A stretch of 64,000 nucleotides of DNA, taken from assembly GCF_007860105.1 (NCBI RefSeq), contig NZ_SJPU01000002.1, positions 1,725,739 through 1,789,738 of the forward strand, written 5' to 3'. The DNA comes from Allorhodopirellula heiligendammensis. GTDB lineage: Bacteria; Planctomycetota; Planctomycetia; Pirellulales; Pirellulaceae. Shown one piece after another: positions 26,169-35,342 of the stretch; position 1 is the stretch's first letter, and each line of letters opens with the position of its first letter. The notes under the pieces were generated by a model, which made no database searches, was not told the origin of the DNA, and saw only the letters and a program-made list of their open reading frames with translations. A program made the translations under genes and the position numbers.

Positions 26169-28292
26169 CTACCAGTCGATTTTGAGACTGCGGCTGAGAA
26201 CGGCACGACCTGATTGGGTGGCAATGGCTTGCAGGTGCACAGGGCCGCGACCGATCTGTTGAGAAGTCAGTGTGATCCGACCCGATGAATTCTGGATCGT
26301 CCCGACCACACGTCCGAGATGCATCACATCCACGCGCTCAGCGTTCTCACTGTCAATCGAAATCGCAATGTCGTCCGGATTGTCTGCGGCCACCTGTTTG
26401 AGCTGGGGTAATTGTGATTCCTCGCCCACGACAATCTCGGCACGGGTACTGATCCGTGGTTGGGTGGGGTGGGCGCCGATGAGTACAACGCGGGTGTCAA
26501 CCACACCGTGCGTTTCCGGCGGGAGATTAATCTGAATGTTCGGCGTCGGTCGAAGGCGGCCTGCGAGTTTGCCATTGAGATAGAGTTCCATCGCGGTGGT
26601 CGCTGTGCTGACGGGCGTATCCGGCAGCGGTTGCCACGTGATCTGCAGGCTGCTGGGATGGGTCGATGTCGCGGCGATCGCCTCACAACGGACGAAATCG
26701 TTGGACGCCCGCGCGAATGGTTGGCAGAGCGGATCACCGACGACGAGCAGCTGAAACGGTGACTGCACGGTCAGATAAATCGCTTCGATGGCTGTCACGC
26801 CTTCGGCGTAATAGGGGTATGTCATCGCGGTAGGGAATTTTGGTGGCAGCGCGTAGGGTTCGGTGACCGTCCCACTGCTGATCGCAGCGCCTGCATCGAG
26901 GAGGGCGGTGAGTTTCGTCTGCGATGCGTTTTGGAAGACGGCACCGAAACTGGTTAAATTCTCGGCGATTGCTCCTGGCGCGAACGACCACTTGCGACCG
27001 CTCAGCGGTAGCGTTGCGGCTCCTAGCATTAAGCCGATGTAAGGCTTTGCTGAGGTAGGCAAAGTCGACGCGAAGATCTCAACTTTCTGGTCGCGAGCCA
27101 GTAGCCAAGCGAGTGCATCGGGGGTGACAGGAAATCGGGTGGTGGAGCGGACGTCCTTTGTTTTTGAGAAACCGAACGTCGCGTCGGGGTACGTGCGGTC
27201 GGATGTGGCAGCGCGGTCGAGCGACGCGGTAGCGTGTTGGAGCGAGCTGCCGTGTTCATGAACGACAGCCAGCATGCAGGAGAGAAGATACGGCATGCCG
27301 CCCTGGTCTTGGGACACAGCATGTCCGTCACTTGTCCAGCCGTTGATAGCGGAGAAGGCAATCGGACCCTGCATGGCGCAGGGGACGTCCTGCAGACGAT
27401 CGAGTAAGCCGCGGCGATCCGCAGGCATGTCAACGTCCGCGCCGAAAAGTTGCGACAGGGGTTCGGTCTCGATGAGGTATCGGCGATTGATCCATCCATT
27501 TCGAATCGCAAGCCGAATTTGTGTCAGGGACTTTTCCTCGTCGCCGCTGCGTAGCCAGTTTTCGGCGGCCAGAATAGGTAGCGGGCACAGCGTTGGGAAT
27601 TCGTTGGCAAGCGTCTCAAAGCCCTCGGCGGCTTCCTTAAATCGCTCCGCTCTGCTTGCCTGGGCAGCGGCGTCAAATTGGTTTCCCTTCTCACCCGCGA
27701 ATGGGTTGGTAAAGTGGCGATCGAAGGTTCCACGTGCGTACAGGTTGGCGCCCCACCCCAGACAGTCAGGCGAATCGCTCAACACCCAGCGATAAAAAAA
27801 CGTTAATGAGTTAATTGACGCCGTCGGCCGACGGTACTTCTCCTGTTCGTTGTCCTCGAGGCGTTTGGTGAGCGAGGTGATGTCCACCGACGTCGGAAAT
27901 CCTGCGGAGTAAGCGATGACACTGATCTGCGGGGCAATTCGGCGTGAGTTGATCGATTCCAGGACCGGTTTCAAAATGCGGTCGCGGAACGCGTCCAGCG
28001 AAACACTTAAGCCGCCTGGGACATCGTCGAGAAAGATGATGTTGTGGGACGGAATGTGTCGAAGGGCAGCGTAATGATTGGCGATCGTGAGTGAATCGAT
28101 GGAGGACGCATTGACGATCAGGGCGACATTCTCGCCTGTCAATCCAGCGTGCAATCGAGGTGGTGCCAGCCACAGGCAGCCGGTGATGAAAACGAAAATC
28201 GCTGCGGCAACTCTCCATCGCGCACAACGAGGAACAGGGAGCTCGGTGGTCACGCGCGTTACTCGGGCGATAGGTGGGGAGCGGTTGGTCAT
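26169..28292 (-). CDS. TIGR03790 family secreted protein
   Basis: About 707 residues from ATG 28292; the open frame upstream to 28358 lies in the divergent promoter area. A hydrophobic segment (AAAIFVFITGCLWLAPPRLHA) gives export. NVALIVNASSIDSLTIANHYAALRHIPSHNIIFLD and VIAYSAGFPTSVDI are hallmark phrases of the TIGR03790 family, an uncharacterised caspase-like-fold group of planctomycetes and others. The middle has a TPR-like patch (AEGFETLANEFPTLCPLPILAAENWL) and the C-terminal 200 residues are Ig-like beta strands. No catalytic Cys or His is assignable. Confidence 0.75.
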   Translation of the reverse strand: MTNRSPPIARVTRVTTELPVPRCARWRVAAAIFVFITGCLWLAPPRLHAGLTGENVALIVNASSIDSLTIANHYAALRHIPSHNIIFLDDVPGGLSVSLDAFRDRILKPVLESINSRRIAPQISVIAYSAGFPTSVDITSLTKRLEDNEQEKYRRPTASINSLTFFYRWVLSDSPDCLGWGANLYARGTFDRHFTNPFAGEKGNQFDAAAQASRAERFKEAAEGFETLANEFPTLCPLPILAAENWLRSGDEEKSLTQIRLAIRNGWINRRYLIETEPLSQLFGADVDMPADRRGLLDRLQDVPCAMQGPIAFSAINGWTSDGHAVSQDQGGMPYLLSCMLAVVHEHGSSLQHATASLDRAATSDRTYPDATFGFSKTKDVRSTTRFPVTPDALAWLLARDQKVEIFASTLPTSAKPYIGLMLGAATLPLSGRKWSFAPGAIAENLTSFGAVFQNASQTKLTALLDAGAAISSGTVTEPYALPPKFPTAMTYPYYAEGVTAIEAIYLTVQSPFQLLVVGDPLCQPFARASNDFVRCEAIAATSTHPSSLQITWQPLPDTPVSTATTAMELYLNGKLAGRLRPTPNIQINLPPETHGVVDTRVVLIGAHPTQPRISTRAEIVVGEESQLPQLKQVAADNPDDIAISIDSENAERVDVMHLGRVVGTIQNSSGRITLTSQQIGRGPVHLQAIATQSGRAVLSRSLKIDW

Positions 28293-28448
28293 CACGATGG
28301 CGACAGTATACACCGTCGCTAAGCGGCTTATTCGATGGGGTTGTGTTTCCGGCATCAAGGCGTCCGACCAACCTGCAAACTGCCCCTCTCGTCACGAGGG
28401 TGCGAATGCTCTTGACGGTCATCGCAATGTTACGGACCTTTAAAGGAT

Positions 28449-29792
28449 ATGAAACTTGCTATCTCATCTCCTCCTGGCTCAGTCGAACGTAAAATCGCTC
28501 GTCCCCGCCAATCGAGTGCCTCCTCGCCATCTCCCGTGACAGCATCGGAAGATGTTGTATCGCCAGCAGTTCCCACTGCGCTGCGTCCGGAACCGTTCTG
28601 GGAACCGCTCCGGTTGCGACTATTTCGCTTTTTTTGGATGGCATCGCTGGCGTCAAATCTCGGCACCTGGATTCATGAGGTGGGGGCGGGTTGGCTGATG
28701 ACGACGCTCGAGGGCAGCCCGGAGATGGTAGCGGCGGTGCGTACCTCGATGGCACTGCCAATCGTCTTCCTCGCCATTCCTGCGGGCGTGCTGGCGGACC
28801 GGTTTGACAAGCGACGTCTGTTGATGATGACGCAGTCGCTGCTACTACTCGTGACGGCAACCCTCGCGGTGCTCACCTGGAGCGGGCACATCACGGCGTG
28901 GGGGCTGCTCATGCTGACATTCGTGATGGGATTGGGCATGGTCGTGCATGTGCCGACGTGGCAATCAGCGATTCCGGAACTCGTGCCGCGAAACCAGATC
29001 TCGCGTGCCGTGGGTCTAGGCAGCATCAGCTTCAACCTCGCCCGTACCATGGGGCCCGCGATCGGTGGGGTGCTGATCGCAGTGTTGGGAATCTGGAGCA
29101 CCTTTGCGATCAATGCGTGTACGTTTGCGGGGGTGGTGGTCGTGTTGTTTTTATGGAAGCGGACCGCCCGTGAGAGCAGCCGTGGCCGTTCCTTCGCCGC
29201 CTCGCTGCGACAGGGGGTTCGCTACGTCGCCATGCACCGCGTGATGCGGAACGTCATGATTGGCGTCGTTTTCTTTGTGCTGCCGGGCAGTTCGCTGTGG
29301 TCTCTGTTGCCATTGTTTGCCAAAACGGAATTGGGTTGGGGGTCGAGCGGATTCGGAGTGATGGTGGCCTGCGTGGGCGCGGGGGCTGTCATGGGGGCGG
29401 CACTGCTACCGCGCCTGCGTCATCGTTTCGGCTCGGATCGATTGGTCGCGGTGGCTATGGGGATGTTTGCCTCCGGGCTATTCGTGATGAGTTGGTCGCC
29501 GCGGTGGGAAATACTCCTGCCCGCGATCCTGGTGATGGGTGCGGGTTGGATGGCGACCCTGACGACACTCAACGCGACCGCGCAGATCACCCTGCCACCG
29601 CGTCTGCGGGCCCGCGGCATGGGCTGCTACCTGACCATGATGGCCGGTTCGATGGCAACGGGCTCGTTTTTATGGGGACAAATTGCTGGCCGCATCGGTT
29701 TGGGCGGGGCGTTTCAAGTCGCCGCCACTGCGATGGTCGCCACCGCGTTCGCCGGGCTGGCTTTCCCACTGGCCACTCGCCTCGACGACTAG
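28449..29792 (+). CDS. MFS transporter, EntS/MFS_3-like
   Basis: 447 residues, twelve hydrophobic segments after a polar 55-residue N terminus. LASNLGTWIHEVGAGWLMTTL, AGVLADRFDKRRLLMMTQ (MFS motif A), VPTWQSAIPELVPRNQISRAVGLGSISFNLARTMGPAIGG and the long central loop are characteristic of the EntS-like exporter subfamily. Substrates of this group include siderophores and drugs; none can be named here. AAAGG lies two bases before the ATG. Divergent from the TIGR03790-type gene across 156 bases. Confidence 0.9.
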   Translation: MKLAISSPPGSVERKIARPRQSSASSPSPVTASEDVVSPAVPTALRPEPFWEPLRLRLFRFFWMASLASNLGTWIHEVGAGWLMTTLEGSPEMVAAVRTSMALPIVFLAIPAGVLADRFDKRRLLMMTQSLLLLVTATLAVLTWSGHITAWGLLMLTFVMGLGMVVHVPTWQSAIPELVPRNQISRAVGLGSISFNLARTMGPAIGGVLIAVLGIWSTFAINACTFAGVVVVLFLWKRTARESSRGRSFAASLRQGVRYVAMHRVMRNVMIGVVFFVLPGSSLWSLLPLFAKTELGWGSSGFGVMVACVGAGAVMGAALLPRLRHRFGSDRLVAVAMGMFASGLFVMSWSPRWEILLPAILVMGAGWMATLTTLNATAQITLPPRLRARGMGCYLTMMAGSMATGSFLWGQIAGRIGLGGAFQVAATAMVATAFAGLAFPLATRLDD

Positions 29793-29830
29793 CGGCAGAG
29801 CGACGCCGGACGCGGATGGCAGATCACGCT

Positions 29831-29867
29831 ACGTGTCCAGCGGGGATGCGATCCCCGCTAGACACGT
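29831..29867. terminator. Long inverted repeat between convergent genes
   Basis: ACGTGTC-C-AGCGGGGA, loop TGCGA, then TCCCCGCT-A-GACACGT: 15 pairs with one mismatch. It lies 38 bases after the MFS stop and 25 bases before the stop of the convergent gene. No T-run flanks it, so it may stop transcription both ways by structure or be a dispersed palindromic element. Confidence 0.6.
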
Positions 29868-29892
29868 GCTTCAGCGTTCCGTTGAGTTCGCT

Positions 29893-30315
29893 TTACTGTT
29901 CGGAATCACCGAGCAGGGGTTTGAGCATGGGGAGTTTGGCCAAAATTTGGTTGACGACATCGTCACCGAGTTTCTCGCGGAGAAAGTCGAAGACCATTTT
30001 GAGCATGGGGCCGATTTTATCGGCATCGACGCCGGTGCTGGCCAATGCCGTGGCCATTTCCACGCCTGCCCCCGACTTGCCACCGAGCATGGACGAAACC
30101 GAGCTAGCGAGTTTTCCGAGTAGGCCGTCCCCGGCAGCGGGTTCGGGAGCCGCTTGGGCGGCTTGATCAGCCCCCGAGATAGCCCCGGCGACGTGGCCGA
30201 AGAGTTCGGAACCCACCTGGCTTTTGAGTAACGCCATCACTCGGCTGACGGCAGCGTTGGCAGTTGCGGGATCGATGCCAAGTTGGCTACTGATGAGTTT
30301 GATCAATTCGTCCAT
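29893..30315 (-). CDS. Small helical protein, DUF2780-like
   Basis: 140 residues. MDELIKLISSQLGIDPATANAAVSRVMALLKSQVG, an Ala/Pro/Gly-rich hinge (AAQAAPEPAAGDG), then GLLGKLASSVSSMLGG and a C-terminal helical part ending PMLKPLLGDSEQ. This order resembles DUF2780 (VcgC/VcgE-like) proteins, which have no known role; the match is by eye. No signal peptide or catalytic motif is visible. It faces a long inverted repeat downstream and the RRM gene divergently upstream. Confidence 0.65.
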   Translation of the reverse strand: MDELIKLISSQLGIDPATANAAVSRVMALLKSQVGSELFGHVAGAISGADQAAQAAPEPAAGDGLLGKLASSVSSMLGGKSGAGVEMATALASTGVDADKIGPMLKMVFDFLREKLGDDVVNQILAKLPMLKPLLGDSEQ

Positions 30316-30638
30316 GGTTTCGCTCGGGGCAGATGAGGTAAATGAGTGTCATCCTTGACACGAAGAGGTTGCCTCCCTGCTGCACGGACGAACACGAGTG
30401 TTAGCCGAAACCCGATTGTGAGGTGGCCATCGCCCACATTCAATCCTCCATCGGCGTCTAAAGGGCTGGAAATTGCAGAATCCGGCATTGACTGACGCTC
30501 GCGTTTGGTTCACGCTTGCTTGCTAGTGGAGCACCACACTCTCGGCGGGGTGTTACTTTTGGAAGTGTTTTCCAGTAATTCCGCCCTGAATGCGAGAGGC
30601 ATTTTGTCTCGTTGGTGACGATTCGTAAGGTTAGTTTT
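30316..30638. other. 323-base divergent promoter region
   Basis: It separates the DUF2780-like gene from the RRM gene and must hold both promoters. A TTGACA occurs at 30355-30360, but no good -10 box lies 17 bases on, so I do not call it a promoter. No RNA gene or repeat is seen. Confidence 0.45.
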
Positions 30639-31052
30639 GTGACGAATATTTATGTAGGGAACCTGTCGTTCTCGGCAACCGAAGATGACCTTCGGGGAGC
30701 ATTTGAGCAGTACGGCGAAGTGTCGGCTGTGAACATCATCATGGATCGGGAAACGGGCCGCAGTCGTGGTTTTGCGTTTGTCGAAATGGCGGAAGCCGAT
30801 GGTGCAAAAGAAGCGATTGAACACCTCGACGGTCAATCGATTGCCGGTCGCAATGTGACCGTCAATGAAGCTCGTCCCCGAGCTCCCCGCACCGGCGGCG
30901 GTGGTGGTGGTGGCGGACGCGGCGGCTACGGTGGTGGTGGCGGCGGTGGACGCGGCGGCTACGGTGGCGGTGGCGGTGGACGCGGCGGCTACGGTGGCGG
31001 CGGCGGCGGTGGCGGCGGCTACGGTGGCGGTGGTGGAGGCGACCGCTACTAA
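30639..31052 (+). CDS. Glycine-rich RRM RNA-binding protein
   Basis: 137 residues from GTG 30639, eight bases after AAGG; a TTG at 30612 is the alternative. One RRM at about 1-80: RNP2 is IYVGNL, RNP1 is SRGFAFVEM, separated as usual by FSATEDDLRGAFEQYGEVSAVNIIMDRETG. The last 50 residues are Gly-rich with Arg-Gly-Gly-Tyr repeats. Bacterial single-RRM proteins of this Rbp type bind single-stranded RNA and are often cold-induced in cyanobacteria; that regulation is not visible here. A strong intrinsic terminator follows, so the gene is a single unit. Confidence 0.93.
   Translation: MTNIYVGNLSFSATEDDLRGAFEQYGEVSAVNIIMDRETGRSRGFAFVEMAEADGAKEAIEHLDGQSIAGRNVTVNEARPRAPRTGGGGGGGGRGGYGGGGGGGRGGYGGGGGGRGGYGGGGGGGGGYGGGGGGDRY
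30894..31043 (+). repeat. Glycine codon-rich internal repeat of the RRM gene
   Basis: The 20-mer GGACGCGGCGGCTACGGTGG is repeated exactly at 30915, 30948 and 30978 inside an imperfect GGY tract. The spacing of 33 and 30 bases keeps the frame. It encodes the RGGYGGGG units and can expand or shrink by slippage without frameshift. Confidence 0.8.
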
Positions 31053-31090
31053 GACACCCTGCTTAAACATTCATTTTCGATGAATACGTT

Positions 31091-31124
31091 AACGGGACGA
31101 GCTGACCAAGCTTGTCCCGTTTTT
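31091..31124 (+). terminator. Rho-independent terminator of the RRM gene
   Basis: Stem AACGGGACGAGCT, loop GACCA, stem AGCTTGTCCCGTT with one G-U pair among 13, followed by TTT. It begins 38 bases after the RRM stop and is the best intrinsic terminator in the window. Confidence 0.88.
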
Positions 31125-31223
31125 CGTTATGTGGTGATTTGTTGACGTGTCTTATCAGCATGATTTGATTAGGATGGAGGCATAGGTCCCCCCCGCATCT
31201 CCTTCTCGCTGAACACTTGCGTC

Positions 31224-31421
31224 ATGAACCGATCGATTGTTGTCACCTGGAATACATTGGCTGTCGCCGTCATCCTGGGTATCACGGGTTGTGGTGGGTC
31301 GACCGAGAACAGCGTTGCCGCCCCGCCGGCAAACCCTCCTACCGCCGAGGAAATAGCTGCTCAATCCCAAGCCTACGCCGCCCAGGAGAAAGAGATGCGA
31401 GAACGTGACCGGCGTGACTGA
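31224..31421 (+). CDS. Small lipoprotein preceding a DUF1559 gene
   Basis: 65 residues. Signal peptide with the lipobox ITGC at about residue 23, then a short Pro/Ala-rich stretch (SVAAPPANPPTAEEIAAQ) and a charged helical tail (YAAQEKEMRERDRRD). Tiny lipoproteins of this build often neighbour DUF1559 genes in planctomycetes, and here one follows after 80 bases. No function is known. Confidence 0.8.
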   Translation: MNRSIVVTWNTLAVAVILGITGCGGSTENSVAAPPANPPTAEEIAAQSQAYAAQEKEMRERDRRD

Positions 31422-31501
31422 GGAACTACTTGGCATTTCTTGCGTAGTTACGTTGCAAAAACTTGGTTTTGCAGGCTTGTTGTCTATTTCAGGTGTTGAA
31501 T

Positions 31502-32656
31502 ATGAATAGTCGTCGAGGCGGTCGAGGCGGTCGAGGCGGTCGAGGCGGCTTTACCCTCGTTGAGCTGTTGGTTGTGATTGCGATCATCGGGGTGCTCGTG
31601 GGGCTGCTGCTACCGGCGGTCCAAGCGGCTCGAGAGGCGGCCCGACGCATGAGTTGCAGCAACAACTTTAAGCAGATTGGGCTGTCCCTGCATAATTACC
31701 ATTCGGCCTACGACCAATTCCCTCAGGAATCCACGGGGACCTACTATTTTTCGCCCACGAGCAACCAGAACTCCCTGAGTTGGATCGTCGGCACTTTGCC
31801 ATTCATCGAGCAGCAGGCTTTGTGGCAGCAAATCAGCAACCCGCTGGCACAGAATTCAGACGGGTCGGTTAGGACCCCGCCATTTCCAGCGATGGGGCCG
31901 GTGCCCTGGGACACGAACTACACGCCCTGGCTGACTACCGTGGGGGCGTTCCGTTGTCCCAGCGACCCGACGGTGGGAACGGCAGGGCAAACGGGGCTGT
32001 CGAATTACGCCTGCTGTATCGGGGATGCGATTCAAACAACGCATGACGGCGGCGTCAACACGCTTGGCGTTGTGACCGATCCGGCCGTCAAGTCTCGCCT
32101 GCGGGGAGTCTTCGAGCCACGCCACGTGACCCATTTCAGAGATATCCTCGACGGGACATCCAATACTCTGATGTGCGGTGAGATTGTTACGGACGCGGGT
32201 AATCTTGAGATCAATGGTCAACCGAAGTTCAATCAGCAGGATCCGTTCTTTTTCGACCCTCAGATTTGCTACAGCGACAATGTCGACCCCCAACGGCCGC
32301 AGTTTTGGACAGACGCCACTGATACCGGTGGGGCCGATCAGCGTCGTGGCAAACGATGGGCTGACGGACGGCCGATGTACAGTAGCGTCAATACCGTTCG
32401 CCCACCCAATAAAGAAAGCTGCCTGTGGGGCGGCGACGGTGCTGATGGGACGCTCACGATGGGGAGTCGCCATCAGGGTGGATGTCACATCCTGATGGCT
32501 GATGGTGCGATCCGGTTCGTCACCGAGAGCATTGAGGCAGGCGATCAGAGTCGGGCAACGCTTCCGAAGGCTGGCGTTCCAGGAGAACAGAGTCCGTATG
32601 GATTATGGGGGGCACTCGGTACGAAGGCCGGTCACGAAGTCAAGTCGCTGCCCTAG
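31502..32656 (+). CDS. DUF1559 prepilin-like protein with RGG-expanded leader
   Basis: 384 residues from ATG 31502, preceded by AGGTG. A type IV prepilin leader ends in G-FTLVELLVVIAIIGVLVGLLLPAVQAAREAARRMSCSNN, the planctomycete H-x9-DG/DUF1559 pattern; the C terminus has GSRHQGGCHILMADGAIRFV, the conserved His and D-G block. After cleavage before Phe it should be a pseudopilin or envelope surface protein. Planctomycetes carry many paralogues of unknown role. Odd feature: the leader has four Arg-Gly-Gly repeats before the cleavage site instead of the usual few basic residues. Confidence 0.93.
   Translation: MNSRRGGRGGRGGRGGFTLVELLVVIAIIGVLVGLLLPAVQAAREAARRMSCSNNFKQIGLSLHNYHSAYDQFPQESTGTYYFSPTSNQNSLSWIVGTLPFIEQQALWQQISNPLAQNSDGSVRTPPFPAMGPVPWDTNYTPWLTTVGAFRCPSDPTVGTAGQTGLSNYACCIGDAIQTTHDGGVNTLGVVTDPAVKSRLRGVFEPRHVTHFRDILDGTSNTLMCGEIVTDAGNLEINGQPKFNQQDPFFFDPQICYSDNVDPQRPQFWTDATDTGGADQRRGKRWADGRPMYSSVNTVRPPNKESCLWGGDGADGTLTMGSRHQGGCHILMADGAIRFVTESIEAGDQSRATLPKAGVPGEQSPYGLWGALGTKAGHEVKSLP
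31514..31549 (+). repeat. 9-bp tandem repeat in prepilin leader
   Basis: CGAGGCGGT occurs three times followed by CGAGGCGGC. It encodes (Arg-Gly-Gly)4 in the leader of the DUF1559 protein. The period is a multiple of three, so copy changes leave the frame intact. Confidence 0.9.
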
Positions 32657-32925
32657 CGTTCGACTTAGCAGTTCGAAGGATCGCCAGGAAAATAATCCTC
32701 GCCGTTCGCCCCGTGAGAATCGCGGAGAGTGCCTCTTCGGCGCAGCGAACGACGCCACTGAACAACCGCTCGGTCCCCGCACCATGGCGCACCTCCGCAG
32801 ACGGATCCGGGGGCGTTTTCGGTTGGACTGGGCGACTCTATCGATGCAAGCTACCCTAGTTGTCGCTTCCGCTGTCCCTCATCTCCCCTCACACTTCATT
32901 TTTGTTGAGTTTATCCGCATCCATC

Positions 32926-34086
32926 ATGTCGACCGGTGGCCCCTTGATCGATTTGCGGAGATACGCTGATCGGGAGCATTTGCTACTGGCGTCCTATGCG
33001 ATGCACAGCAGCGACTCGGCGGGGCGCGGTCATCATGAGCAGCCTCATGCCTACCGCGGTCCGTACGGGCGCGACCGAGACCGGATCTTGCACAGCAGTG
33101 CCTTTCGGCGATTGTCGGGAAAGATGCAGGTATTCACCGGTGAAATGGGGACGTATCACCGGACACGGTTGACCCACACATTCGAAGTCGCCTCGGTCGC
33201 CAGGACGCTCGCTCGAGTCCTCCGACTGAATGAAGATTTGACCGAGGCACTTGCATTGATGCACGACATCGGGCATCCGCCCTATGGTCATTGCGGCGAG
33301 GACGTGCTGAGCGCGTGCATGTCCGACGTGGGCGGGTTTTCGCACAATCAATTTGCATTGACGATTGTCGAGCAACTCGAACAACGTTATCACGCATTTG
33401 CGGGGTTGAACCTATCAGCGGAGACGCTGGCCGGGCAGGACACTCGGGCACATAAATCCGAAGCCGCCGTCGGCCGCGCACCGCTGTTGGAGGTCCAGAT
33501 CGTCGATGCAGCCGATTCCATCGCCTACGATGCTCACGATGTCGATGACGCATTGCAGATGGGATTATTATCGATCGACGGGCTGTCGGAGCTCGCCATC
33601 ATTCGCCGTGCCCTGCAGCGGGTGCGAGACAAAGCGGGAGATTTGCCGATTGGTCCCACTCGGCAATTGCTCGTTCATGAGCTGATCGACTTGCAGGTCA
33701 GCGATTTGCTGCAGATTTCGGTCGAACTGCTGCAATCCGCCCAAGGGATGTCGGCCGACCATGTCCAAGACGCCGGTTTTCGTATCCATCACAGCGAGGT
33801 GTTGGCGGTTGAGCGGAGGGAATTAGAGACCTATCTGTTTAATGCTGTGTACCGGCACCCGCGTTTGATTCCAGTGCGAGAATCAGCCGCCCACCGGGTC
33901 CGGGTCTTGTTCGATACCCTGACTCAAAATCCGGCTCGACTACCCCTGCGGTTTCGCCGACGGACAGAGTCGATCCCACTAGCTCGCGTGGTAGGTGAGT
34001 ACATCGCAGGGATGACCGACCATTTTTGTGACCAGCAATTCGTGAATCTTGGCCATTCCGCAGCCGGTCCTCTGGCTGATTGGTGA
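32926..34086 (+). CDS. dgt: Deoxyguanosinetriphosphate triphosphohydrolase-like protein
   Basis: 386 residues from ATG 32926; 22 upstream residues of the open frame are hydrophobic but unlike the family. The N-terminal signature RGPYGRDRDRILHSSAFRRLSGKMQVF is followed by the HD site: His84 in HRTRLTHTFEV, His113-Asp114 in ALMHDIGHPPYGHCGED, and a distal Asp in VDAADSIAYDAHDVDDA. The family cleaves dNTPs to deoxynucleosides and triphosphate, limiting dNTP pools. It is of the short dGTPase type. Confidence 0.9.
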   Translation: MSTGGPLIDLRRYADREHLLLASYAMHSSDSAGRGHHEQPHAYRGPYGRDRDRILHSSAFRRLSGKMQVFTGEMGTYHRTRLTHTFEVASVARTLARVLRLNEDLTEALALMHDIGHPPYGHCGEDVLSACMSDVGGFSHNQFALTIVEQLEQRYHAFAGLNLSAETLAGQDTRAHKSEAAVGRAPLLEVQIVDAADSIAYDAHDVDDALQMGLLSIDGLSELAIIRRALQRVRDKAGDLPIGPTRQLLVHELIDLQVSDLLQISVELLQSAQGMSADHVQDAGFRIHHSEVLAVERRELETYLFNAVYRHPRLIPVRESAAHRVRVLFDTLTQNPARLPLRFRRRTESIPLARVVGEYIAGMTDHFCDQQFVNLGHSAAGPLADW

Positions 34087-34234
34087 AGTTTTTTACATTG
34101 TCGAGTGCCAACTGCGGATAAACCCCTGGGCGTTTCGGCGTGAGCATTTACACTAGGCCAGTGCTCGTCATACCGTTCCCCTTCACTTTCCGCTTCAGGT
34201 TGGTCCGCGTCTTGCGCGTGGGCTGCAGGCATCT

Positions 34235-35236
34235 ATGGCATTGATCGTTCTGCGACTGTTCTTTTTATTGTGCGCCGGCGGCGTTTCAGCAATCATCAAT
34301 TCCTCGCTGCCCAGCGGCGGGCCTGCGGTCCTGCCGTGGCTGAACTTCATTGCCATCATGGGCCTGTCAGTCATTATGGTCGTGGTCGATATTTATCTGC
34401 CACGGAAACGCATCGACACGATCACATCGGTTTATTTCGGCGTGTTAATCGGCGTGCTGTTGACCTATATCTTGAGTATCGCGGCGGCTCCCCTGTTGGA
34501 GTATTTGGGAGGTGTCGACCAGGCTCGCTTGGTGCTGGGGATCTGTCTGTGTTACCTCTGTACCTCGGTGCTGCTGCAGACCAAGGATGATTTTCGGTTT
34601 CTCATTCCCTACGTCGAGTTCGTCCGTGAGGTCAAAGGCTTTAAGCCGCTGATTCTCGACACCAGTGTCGTGATCGACGGTCGAATCGCCGATCTCGTGG
34701 CCACGGGCGTATTTGACAATCAGTTGATCATGCCGCGATTTGCCTTGAGTGAACTGCAGGCGATTGCCGATAGCAGCGATAAACTCCGCCGTACCCGCGG
34801 GCGTCGGGGGCTCGATGTGCTCAACCGTCTACGGGCGGACGAAAACGTGGACCTGCAAATATTTGATCGCGAGCTTCCTGAACTCGCTGGTCAGACGGTG
34901 GACCTCAAACTCGTTCTGCTGGCCAAGCATCTCGAGGGAAAAGTCGTCACCGGCGATTTTAATTTGAATAAGGTCGCCAAGGTGCAGGGTGTTCCCGTGA
35001 TCAATTTGAATGAGATCAGCAACGCACTCCGCCCGGTATTCCTACCTGACGAAACATTTCGGTTGCGAGTCATTAAGCCGGGCGAAGGGCCCGAGCAGGG
35101 TATCGGATACCTCGATGACGGCACGATGGTCGTGGTCGAAGGCGGGCGTAATAAGATCGGCCAAGAGCTTGACGTGCGTGTGACAAGCACCTTGCAAACA
35201 AACGCTGGCAAGATGATTTTCGCGAAGGTCGACTGA
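34235..35236 (+). CDS. Membrane PIN-TRAM domain protein (YacL-like)
   Basis: 333 residues: four hydrophobic segments within about 1-115, a PIN domain from about 137 (LILDTSVVIDGRIADLV with Asp142 and Asp148; LRRTRGRRGLDVLNRL; VVTGDFNLNKVA), and a TRAM domain at about 270-333 (GEGPEQGIGYLDDGTMVVVEGG, ELDVRVTSTLQTNAGKMIFAKV). This matches B. subtilis YacL, a putative membrane RNase; the substrate is unknown. CAGG lies five bases before ATG 34235. A GroES-like gene follows after 106 bases. Confidence 0.9.
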   Translation: MALIVLRLFFLLCAGGVSAIINSSLPSGGPAVLPWLNFIAIMGLSVIMVVVDIYLPRKRIDTITSVYFGVLIGVLLTYILSIAAAPLLEYLGGVDQARLVLGICLCYLCTSVLLQTKDDFRFLIPYVEFVREVKGFKPLILDTSVVIDGRIADLVATGVFDNQLIMPRFALSELQAIADSSDKLRRTRGRRGLDVLNRLRADENVDLQIFDRELPELAGQTVDLKLVLLAKHLEGKVVTGDFNLNKVAKVQGVPVINLNEISNALRPVFLPDETFRLRVIKPGEGPEQGIGYLDDGTMVVVEGGRNKIGQELDVRVTSTLQTNAGKMIFAKVD

Positions 35237-35342
35237 CTGTCGCCCTCGAGAGGGAACTGGTTCGTTCGCCGGTCCGCGTGTTGCCTCTCTTCAGACGATT
35301 GCCGTATTCGGTCAAACCCCATTTCGGATAGGTTTTGAATCC

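Noticed and set aside
30355-30383. Sigma70-type promoter from TTGACA
   Set aside because: No acceptable -10 hexamer lies at the right spacing, and it is about 280 bases from the RRM start.
35243-35254. CCCTCGAGAGGG palindrome after the PIN-TRAM gene
   Set aside because: Twelve bases with a two-base centre is expected by chance in this composition; no T-run follows.
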